Below are positions 1-4,915 of a DNA stretch of 5,017 nucleotides, in pieces. Position 1 is the first letter of the stretch. Each line of letters starts with the position of its first letter. A program made the translations under genes and the position numbers. The DNA is taken from contig JAAXXA010000267.1 of NCBI GenBank assembly GCA_013334735.1, positions 1 to 5,017 of the forward strand, written 5' to 3'. The notes beneath the pieces were generated by a model. The model had not been told where the DNA came from. It did no database searches and saw only the letters and a list, made by a program, of their open reading frames with translations. The DNA is from Bacteroidota bacterium. Its GTDB lineage: Bacteria; Bacteroidota; Bacteroidia; Bacteroidales; CG2-30-32-10.

Positions 1-908
1 CCAACGGGGGAACTCCTTCATATACTTATACGTGGAGTAATAATCAATCGGGAATTACAGCAACAAACTTATGCGATGGGACTTATTATGTTACTGTTTA
101 TGATTCTCATAACTGTACCGCAAATGACACTATTACTATTGAGGATCCTTCTCTTTTGATAATAAATACCTCTGCTTCTAATGTTCCTTGCATTGAAATA
201 TGCAATGGAGTAGCTACAGCTTTAGCTTCAGGAAGCGCTCCGCCTTATACATATCAATGGAGTAACGGCTTTGCCGGAAATCCAGCAACAAACCTGTGTG
301 CCGGAACATATACAGTTACTGTAACGGATTCTCATTTTTGCACGAAAGAGGATATTATTACAGTAAATGATTCAACCGTATTTCCTCCTGTAATCAATAC
401 TTTTGCAGATGATACAGTTATTTTTGCAAGTCGGAGTACAGGACTCCACACAACAGTATTTTCAGGGCTTTCATACTTTTGGACTCCGGCAAACAGTTTA
501 AACAATTCGAACTCTCCTAATCCTATAGCGGCACCTACCACAACTACAACATATTATGTTACCATTGTAGATATTTATGGATGTTCGTACTTAGATTCAG
601 TAACTGTTTATGTAATTGATGTGCTATGTGATGAATCACAGATATTTATTCCAAATGCATTTACACCAAATGGCGACAATAAAAATGATAAGGTTTTTAT
701 TCGCAGTAACATTTTGAACAGCATATATTTTGTAATTTATAATCGTTGGGGTGAAAAAGTATTCGAAACTTATGATATTGGAAAGGGTTGGAATGGTACA
801 TACAAAGAAAAAACTTGCGATCCGGGAGTTTTTGATTATTATATGAAAGGTATTTGTATAAATAATAAAGAGTTTATTAAAAAAGGTAATATTACACTGA
901 TTAGATGA
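1..908 (+). CDS. SprB-repeat surface protein with T9SS type B sorting domain (3' part, 5' end outside window)
   Basis: The frame is open from position 3 to the TGA at 906-908 (301 visible residues) and continues upstream, so the gene is 5'-truncated by the window. Two SprB-type repeats come first (3-149 and 201-371), each with a PxYTYxWSN core, an NLCxGTYxVTVxDSHxCT core and a closing D-x-I-T-[IV]. Next is a PKD/Ig-like domain at about 387-624, recognisable from FWTPANSL, NPIAAPTTTTTYYVT and YGC. The last 88 residues (642-905) are a type B, gliding-motility-associated sorting domain: IFIPNAFTPNGDNKND, IYNRWGEKVFET, GWNGTY, and the terminal KKGNITLIR. In this family the domain directs Sec-exported proteins through the type IX machinery to the cell surface or medium, and SprB itself is a large gliding adhesin. 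A role as a surface adhesin is inferred. Symbol sprB is not assigned, because many paralogues share these repeats. Confidence 0.93.
   Translation, partial: NGGTPSYTYTWSNNQSGITATNLCDGTYYVTVYDSHNCTANDTITIEDPSLLIINTSASNVPCIEICNGVATALASGSAPPYTYQWSNGFAGNPATNLCAGTYTVTVTDSHFCTKEDIITVNDSTVFPPVINTFADDTVIFASRSTGLHTTVFSGLSYFWTPANSLNNSNSPNPIAAPTTTTTYYVTIVDIYGCSYLDSVTVYVIDVLCDESQIFIPNAFTPNGDNKNDKVFIRSNILNSIYFVIYNRWGEKVFETYDIGKGWNGTYKEKTCDPGVFDYYMKGICINNKEFIKKGNITLIR
3..371 (+). repeat. Two SprB-type protein repeats
   Basis: Two tandem copies of a roughly 50-60-residue beta-rich unit lie at 3-149 and 201-371, joined by a short linker. Both contain YTYxWSN, a TNLC[DA]GTY core and VTVxDSHxC, with two cysteines in equivalent places (NLC and SHxC) that could form a disulfide. 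The nucleotide copies have clearly diverged, so this is not a recent duplication. More copies probably lie upstream, as such proteins often carry many. Confidence 0.85.
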
Positions 909-920
909 TTAATTGAGAAA

Positions 921-955
921 AGCTGCAAGCTGCAAGTTATAAGCTGCAATTAATA
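921..955 (+). repeat. Heptamer tandem repeat, AGCTGCA type
   Basis: Five consecutive 7-nt units can be read: AGCTGCA, AGCTGCA, AGTTATA, AGCTGCA, ATTAATA. Three are identical and two are degenerate but keep the phase. The tract starts 12 nt after the stop codon of the upstream surface-protein gene and has no coding potential. I find no self-complementary stem in it, so it is not an obvious terminator. Other 7-nt-period tracts with different unit sequences lie at 2571-2612 and 4751-4792. Confidence 0.75.
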
Positions 956-1029
956 AAATTTCGTATGTAATTGATTTGAATGTATTATACTAAAAACGGG
1001 ATAAATTGTCGCATTTTATGAATACAAAA

Positions 1030-1100
1030 AGGTATAGAGGTATTCGACATATAGGTATTAAGGAAGAGTAGATTATACCATATATCCTTATACCCTATAC
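1030..1100. repeat. GGTAT-rich imperfect inverted repeat
   Basis: GGTAT occurs at 1031, 1039 and 1054, and its complement TATACC at 1074-1079 and 1089-1094. The best pairing is 1050-1064 with 1085-1099: 6 bp, a 3-nt internal loop, then 6 bp, around a 20-nt loop. It lies in the intergenic region upstream of the 1152-1183 promoter. No long T-run follows, so a terminator role for the upstream gene is possible but unsupported. It may simply be degenerate repeat DNA. Confidence 0.4.
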
Positions 1101-1151
1101 TTGAAACCCATAAGTAATAATTTACACCCTGCAAAGTATAAAAAAGTAAAA

Positions 1152-1183
1152 TTTGGGGTTAAGGAAACAAAATCATACCTTTG
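1152..1183 (+). promoter_or_regulatory. Bacteroidota-type promoter for the 1218 gene
   Basis: TTTG at 1152-1155 (-33 element) is followed after exactly 20 nt by TACCTTTG at 1176-1183, which matches the Bacteroidota -7 consensus TAnnTTTG at every fixed position. Transcription would start near 1188-1190, giving a leader of about 28-30 nt before the ATG at 1218. The leader is AT-rich and has no Shine-Dalgarno sequence, as expected in this phylum. Confidence 0.75.
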
Positions 1184-1217
1184 TGATATTAAATACTTCA
1201 GCATAAAATTTTATCAG

Positions 1218-2552
1218 ATGTATTATAAACTGATTAGTTATCAAAAGCAATCATATAAAGGAAAAAGTTATTTTTTTATCTGGTTAGCAATAACTAATTT
1301 AATGCTTTTATTATCAGTTAACTATGCTTCTCTTTGCCAAAATGTAGTTAATAACGGAGATAATATTGTCATAACAAATGGCGCAAACCTATTTATTTCT
1401 GGCAATTACACTAATTTTAGCTCGAACGGCGATGGGAAAATAGACCTTGATGGGAAAATAATCATTAATAAAAATTGGATAAACAATGCAACAGGTAATG
1501 TATTTACAAACGTTGAACCTATACCTGATGGTTATGTAGTATTGAGAGGAGCACTTCCACAATTTATAGGTGGCTCCTACTCTACCCATTTTGAAAATCT
1601 TTCTCTTGAAAATTCACAAAAAACATTACAGGAAACAAATTGTGAAGTTAAAGGAATACTAACATTAGATGCTGTTTTAGATTTAAATAAAAAAAAAATA
1701 ATACTTAACAACAATTCCCCTACTGCCATAAACTATATCAGTAAATATATTTTAAGTGAATCTTCGCCACTCGACAACTATAGCGAAGTGCAGTGGAATA
1801 TCGGCAGCTCGGCAAATACATATAAAGTCCCTTTTGGATCAGGAACAACAAATAATAATGATTTGGAACTGGTTTTAAGTACAAGAACGTCAGGACATCC
1901 TTCATCAGGCAGTATTTCTTTTGCGACATATCCTGCAGACTGCTATAATGATGTTCTTCCCACAGACGTTATATCCTTAAATCATGACGCCTCAGCAGTT
2001 GCAAACCGTTATTGGATCATTAACCCTGACTATTCTATTTCAAAACCGGATATTGATATAGTATTTCAATACACTACTAAAGATGTGGATACCTGCAACC
2101 AAAACATTATTCAGGAAAATCTCAAAGCTATAAGATATAACACCTCCCTTATGACATGGAATGATATGCACTCATCCGGACAAGCCAATGTCAATTCAAA
2201 AACCGTTTCGGTTAGGAATGTAATGCAAAATGATTTTTATGCTCCATGGACTTTAATTGATGATGAATCATTTTTATACGTACCTAATGCATTCACTCCA
2301 AACGATGACAACAAAAATGATTTTTTTGGTCCTGTCGGAATCGACTTAGTTAAATATACTTTTGCCATGCGTATCTTTGACAGGTGGGGAAATATGATAT
2401 TCAAAACTGAAAATATTAACCTTCTTTGGAATGGAAAACCTACCGGAAGTGATAAATTTGCCACGAATGGCGTTTACATCTGGAAGATTACTCTATCTGA
2501 CGGATACAATAATGAACGTAATTATAATGGAACTGTAACTCTTTTAAGGTAA
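1218..2552 (+). CDS. Secreted protein with T9SS type B (gliding-motility-associated) sorting domain
   Basis: The 444-residue product has an N-terminal signal with a basic region (residues 1-17) and a hydrophobic core at about 18-33 (FFIWLAITNLMLLLSV), with cleavage probably near residue 40 (SLC|QN). Residues 43-350 are beta-rich, Asn/Ser/Thr-rich and lack catalytic motifs. They fit a layout I recall from many secreted Bacteroidota proteins: a GNYTNF/NWINN strand pattern, FIGGSYSTHFENLSL, KGILTL, a VPFGSG turn, NRYWII, and APWTLIDD just before the sorting domain. Residues 352-444 are the type B sorting domain (YVPNAFTPNDDNKNDFF, RIFDRWGNMIFKT, LWNGKPTG, NGVYIWKITLSDG, YNGTVTLLR), clearly paralogous to that of the preceding gene. 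The ATG at 1218 is chosen because the promoter at 1152-1183 would lie inside the gene if the in-frame TTG at 1101 were used. Secretion is well supported. The function of the body is unknown. Confidence 0.9.
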   Translation: MYYKLISYQKQSYKGKSYFFIWLAITNLMLLLSVNYASLCQNVVNNGDNIVITNGANLFISGNYTNFSSNGDGKIDLDGKIIINKNWINNATGNVFTNVEPIPDGYVVLRGALPQFIGGSYSTHFENLSLENSQKTLQETNCEVKGILTLDAVLDLNKKKIILNNNSPTAINYISKYILSESSPLDNYSEVQWNIGSSANTYKVPFGSGTTNNNDLELVLSTRTSGHPSSGSISFATYPADCYNDVLPTDVISLNHDASAVANRYWIINPDYSISKPDIDIVFQYTTKDVDTCNQNIIQENLKAIRYNTSLMTWNDMHSSGQANVNSKTVSVRNVMQNDFYAPWTLIDDESFLYVPNAFTPNDDNKNDFFGPVGIDLVKYTFAMRIFDRWGNMIFKTENINLLWNGKPTGSDKFATNGVYIWKITLSDGYNNERNYNGTVTLLR

Positions 2553-2570
2553 ATAAGTAAAATAGGGGAT

Positions 2571-2631
2571 AGTGAATAGTGAAAAGTGAAAAGTGAATAG
2601 TGAATAGTGATTCGCCACAGGCGGAGTGAAA
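2571..2631 (+). repeat. Heptamer tandem repeat, AGTGAAT type, interrupted by a GC palindrome
   Basis: Six consecutive 7-nt units run from 2571 to 2612: AGTGAAT, AGTGAAA, AGTGAAA, AGTGAAT, AGTGAAT, AGTGATT. A 12-nt GC-rich block (2613-2624) follows, then a seventh unit AGTGAAA at 2625-2631. The tract fills most of the 73-nt gap between the two flanking genes, and its last unit overlaps the GTG start codon at 2626. Confidence 0.85.
2611..2625. repeat. GC-rich palindrome TTCGCCACAGGCGGA
   Basis: CGCC (2613-2616) pairs with GGCG (2620-2623) around an ACA loop, extended by a T-G wobble and a T-A pair. It stands out in AT-rich DNA and splits a heptamer array. It shares the core GCCAC..GGC and a downstream GGAGTG with the palindrome at 4847-4860. 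Confidence 0.65.
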
Positions 2632-4629
2632 AATAAAACCATCTTAATGGTCAGATTTGTTAAAATAATTCTCATTGCTGCTTTTTCGGTAATATCTATG
2701 TTTTCTTATGCACAGAACAATGTAGGTATAAGTCCGGATGGAGCATTGCCTGATCCATCGGCAGCGCTTGACGTGGTTGCTTCTGATAAAGGATTGCTGA
2801 TACCCAGATTAACGGCAAATCAAATGCTGGCGATACCTAATCCTGCTAACGGGTTAATAGTTTATAACACCGATTCATCGTGTTTTTTCTTTTTCCGCTC
2901 TTTATCTAATCTATGGATTTCTTTATGCAATATAGCCGGAACAGGAATTGTTGGACCTACCGGCAACACAGGACCTACGGGTAACAACGGCGACATAGGC
3001 GCTACAGGTAATACAGGACCGACAGGAAATACCGGAGATATAGGACCTACGGGTAATACAGGAGTTAGCGGGATAGATGGCGTTACCGGAACAACAGGAA
3101 TAACAGGTGTTACAGGATTAACAGGTCCCTTAGGATGTGGTGTAAACAATACAGTAATTAAATCAGATGGAGTTTCGGCAGTATGCAGCCAGATTACAGA
3201 TAATGGGAACAGTGTAGGAATAAACAATACAAGTCCTGATGCTTCGGCATTATTAGATGTAGATGCAGCGCCAGGCAATAACAAAGGAGTTCTCTTTCCT
3301 CGGCTTACCTCAAATCAACGAAATTCAATAACTAACCCTGCAACAGGACTAACAATATATAGTACAACTGATAGCGTTATCGAATTTTTTGACGGTTCAT
3401 GCTGGCGACCAAGCTATTCTACGATGTGTAATAGTTGCAGTTTTCAAATGTCGTCAAATCATAACACAGATACTGTTAATATGGCATTTACTGATTCAGC
3501 AGTGGTTCAAATAACAACAAATCAAACTTCAGGTAATCCTCAAAATATAGTTTTTGGTGTAATGGGAAATTTGCCCACGGGATTAAATTACACATTCAGC
3601 ACAAACCCTTTATTCTCAAGCGGTACAACAAATATTACTTTTCATGTAAGTCCTGTTACTCCTGCCGGAACTTATTCAATTATTTTAATAGGATTTTGCG
3701 GCAGTACATTTCACACTTTGTTTTATAATATAACTATTTTGCCTTGTTATCAGGTTCAGGTTTTCAGCTCCATGACCAATTACAATCTTTCAACAGCTTT
3801 CTATGCAGCTTATCCTGGTGCTCCTCATAATTCTCCTGTATGTATCCAGTGTATTATAAATCCGGGGGTTTACATAACAGCCAATACCACGAGTAATCCT
3901 GCATTTACTACAGGTGTTCTTCCTGCCGGATCGCAGGTAACGATTGTGAATAATGGAAATATTATTGGGATGGGCGGTAATGGTGGAATTGCATGGGATC
4001 CTACCAGTAATTTGACCGGTGTGGGATTGAATGGAGGGGATGCAATTAATCTGACTATCAATACAACAATCCTCAATAACTCCTGTATTTTTGGAGGAGG
4101 AGGTGGTGGTAATGCAATGGCATTCTCATTATCATACATGATTCCTGTTGTTAACATTACTTTTGGTATTTTTGTAGGTGGTGGCGGTGGCGGCGGAGCA
4201 GGAGGTGGTATTGGCGGACAAGCAACTAATATGATTGGAATAATTTTTTACACATCCGGTGGAGATGGAACGCCCAGTATTTTTGGTTTAGGGGGAATGG
4301 GAGGAGTACTCAATTACCCGATGTCATTTCAACAAGGACCTGTTATTATTACTATTACACCTAATGTACAAGGTGGAAACGGAGGTAACTACGGAGCAAA
4401 TGGAACACAAGGATATATGGAGCTATATCTTTCTGCATCTATGGAGGTAAATATACCTTTAGTTGGTCCAGTTATAGTACCCATAATTAATAATATTTCT
4501 GTTCCAATTCCATTTTCTCCACCTGCACCCGGTATTGCTGGGAACGCTATCAGAACAAATGGTTTTACAACAAATATAACGGACAACACATATAATACTT
4601 CTTCTCTGAAAGGAGTTGTAGGAAATTAA
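2626..4629 (+). CDS. Mosaic exported protein: collagen-like tract plus phage-tail-like glycine-rich C-terminal domain
   Basis: The product has 667 residues from the GTG. Residues 1-30 are a Sec signal peptide (core IILIAAFSVISMFSYA, cut before QNN). Residues 33-100 and 197-262 are two copies of a module reading VGI..P..SA.LDV, KG.L.PRLT.NQ, NPA.GL..Y. Between them, residues 107-170 have glycine at every third position. Residues 272-373 look Ig-like (NLPTGLNYTFS, VTPAGTYSI). Residues 377-667 form a glycine-rich domain: NYNLSTAFYAA, NPAFTTGVLPAGSQVTIVNN, G-N-I-I-G, GGGGGG and GGGGGGGGAGGGIGG runs, and a closing GIAGNAI, matching the layout I recall from phage tail proteins. No T9SS sorting domain is recognisable, unlike the two upstream genes. 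The ATG at 2647 (MVRFVK...) is an alternative start that also leaves a complete signal peptide. I see no promoter in the 73-nt gap, so read-through from the 1218 gene is likely. A role in adhesion or binding is inferred. Confidence 0.85.
   Translation: MKNKTILMVRFVKIILIAAFSVISMFSYAQNNVGISPDGALPDPSAALDVVASDKGLLIPRLTANQMLAIPNPANGLIVYNTDSSCFFFFRSLSNLWISLCNIAGTGIVGPTGNTGPTGNNGDIGATGNTGPTGNTGDIGPTGNTGVSGIDGVTGTTGITGVTGLTGPLGCGVNNTVIKSDGVSAVCSQITDNGNSVGINNTSPDASALLDVDAAPGNNKGVLFPRLTSNQRNSITNPATGLTIYSTTDSVIEFFDGSCWRPSYSTMCNSCSFQMSSNHNTDTVNMAFTDSAVVQITTNQTSGNPQNIVFGVMGNLPTGLNYTFSTNPLFSSGTTNITFHVSPVTPAGTYSIILIGFCGSTFHTLFYNITILPCYQVQVFSSMTNYNLSTAFYAAYPGAPHNSPVCIQCIINPGVYITANTTSNPAFTTGVLPAGSQVTIVNNGNIIGMGGNGGIAWDPTSNLTGVGLNGGDAINLTINTTILNNSCIFGGGGGGNAMAFSLSYMIPVVNITFGIFVGGGGGGGAGGGIGGQATNMIGIIFYTSGGDGTPSIFGLGGMGGVLNYPMSFQQGPVIITITPNVQGGNGGNYGANGTQGYMELYLSASMEVNIPLVGPVIVPIINNISVPIPFSPPAPGIAGNAIRTNGFTTNITDNTYNTSSLKGVVGN
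2944..3135 (+). repeat. Collagen-like Gly-X-Y tract
   Basis: Twenty-two glycines occur at perfect period 3 (residues 107-170 of the 2626 product), with X and Y mostly Pro/Asn/Asp/Thr/Ile/Val. The triplets GPT and GNT recur. A 15-residue internal duplication is visible at 2971-3015 and 3016-3060. Bacterial and phage Gly-X-Y tracts of this kind usually form a short trimeric stalk, so a trimer is likely for this protein. Confidence 0.9.
3754..4629 (+). other. Glycine-rich, phage-tail-like domain (protein region)
   Basis: This is residues 377-667 of the 2626 product. It opens with VQVFSSMTNYNL, passes through an ASN-like [NT]SNPAFTTG.LPAGS.VTIVNNG.I.G segment, then polyglycine runs at about 4096-4113 and 4177-4218 and more dispersed Gly-Gly pairs to about 4410, and ends GIAGNAIRTNGF. 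In tail proteins of phages of Proteobacteria I recall the same order: an NYNL start, FDTG..PAGS..TLINNG, Gly-rich loops, then a GGAAG-type end. The placement is from memory of the motif and untested. Hydrophobic insertions (YMIPVVNITFGIFV and IPLVGPVIVPIINNISVPI) break up the glycine-rich part. Confidence 0.6.
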
Positions 4630-4658
4630 ATAGTACTTATACTTCGACTATCGCTCAG

Positions 4659-4711
4659 TATAACTGAATCTAAGCATTTTTGCTTTCGCAAAACTACCAA
4701 AATTCAGTATA
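4659..4711. other. Composite hairpin downstream of the 2626 gene
   Basis: An inner perfect stem TTTTGC (4678-4683) / GCAAAA (4688-4693) closes a TTTC loop. It sits inside an outer stem, TATAACTGAAT (4659-4669) with ATTCAGTATA (4702-4711), which pairs over 10 bp with one bulged A. A competing small hairpin, TCAGT-ATA-ACTGA, occupies 4655-4667. Lying 30 nt after the stop codon, it could protect or end the transcript, but no T-run follows the outer stem. Confidence 0.45.
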
Positions 4712-4750
4712 AAGTGCATAAAGTTGATATTACGGAATATTAAAAAAGAT

Positions 4751-4792
4751 AGTGCAAATTTTAGATTGCAAAATGTAAATTGCAAAATTTAA
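4751..4792 (+). repeat. Heptamer tandem repeat, ATTGCAA type
   Basis: Six in-phase 7-nt units can be read: AGTGCAA, ATTTTAG, ATTGCAA, AATGTAA, ATTGCAA, AATTTAA. Each begins with A, and most end AA. The tract lies in the 286-nt non-coding region 4630-4915 and is followed by an A-run. The AT-rich composition makes the period less secure than in the 921 and 2571 tracts. Confidence 0.55.
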
Positions 4793-4820
4793 GAAAAAAA
4801 AATAAAATATAATTATCATA

Positions 4821-4874
4821 ACTAAGAGTACTTAGAGTGCCTAAAGTCAGCCACGGCTGAGGAGTGCCTAAAGT
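4821..4874 (+). repeat. Nonamer tandem repeat interrupted by a GC palindrome
   Basis: Three 9-nt units (ACTAAGAGT, ACTTAGAGT, GCCTAAAGT) run from 4821 to 4847. A palindrome-bearing block follows, and then a further GCCTAAAGT at 4866-4874. The 13-mer GAGTGCCTAAAGT is present exactly twice, at 4835-4847 and 4862-4874, flanking the palindrome as direct repeats. It ends 41 nt before the next start codon. Confidence 0.7.
4847..4860. repeat. GC-rich palindrome TCAGCCACGGCTGA
   Basis: This is a perfect inverted repeat, TCAGCC / GGCTGA, around AC (effectively a CACG loop if the closing pair opens). It interrupts a nonamer array, as the 2611-2625 palindrome interrupts a heptamer array. Both share GCCAC..GGC and a following GGAGTG. 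Confidence 0.7.
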
Positions 4875-4915
4875 TAAGATTTGAGTTAAAAATAAGATTT
4901 AATACAAAAACAAAT

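Noticed and set aside
156..908. TTG at 156 as the start of the first gene
   Set aside because: The same frame is open back to position 3 and encodes another SprB-type repeat, so the gene begins upstream of the window.
909..960. Rho-independent terminator after the first gene
   Set aside because: The AGCTGCA repeats are direct, not inverted, and no stable stem with a T-run could be drawn.
1326..1345. Lipobox in the signal peptide of the 1218 gene (ASLC)
   Set aside because: Leucine directly before the cysteine does not fit the lipobox, where Gly, Ala or Ser is expected, and the protein carries a T9SS sorting domain.
2571..2631. Tandem repeats as a CRISPR array
   Set aside because: The units are 7 nt with no spacers, far from the repeat and spacer lengths of CRISPR, and no cas gene is in view.
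2645..2660. CAGATTTG as a -7 element for the 2626 gene
   Set aside because: It is one base off consensus, and transcription would start downstream of both possible start codons, inside the signal peptide.
2862..3284. Minus-strand reading frame with a Pro/Val-rich product
   Set aside because: It is the complement of the Gly-X-Y tract: GGN-rich codons read as proline-rich on the other strand. It has no independent support. The frames at 3870-4157 and 4389-4589 on the minus strand are shadows of the glycine-rich domain in the same way.
2626..4629. The 2626 gene as part of a prophage
   Set aside because: It has a Sec signal peptide and Bacteroidota secretion modules, and its neighbours are T9SS cargo rather than phage structural, lysis or replication genes. 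Only the C-terminal domain looks phage-like.
4875..4883. TAAGATTTG as a -7 promoter element for the gene at 4916
   Set aside because: The gap between TA and TTTG is 3 nt rather than 2, and no TTTG or TTG lies 19-21 nt upstream.
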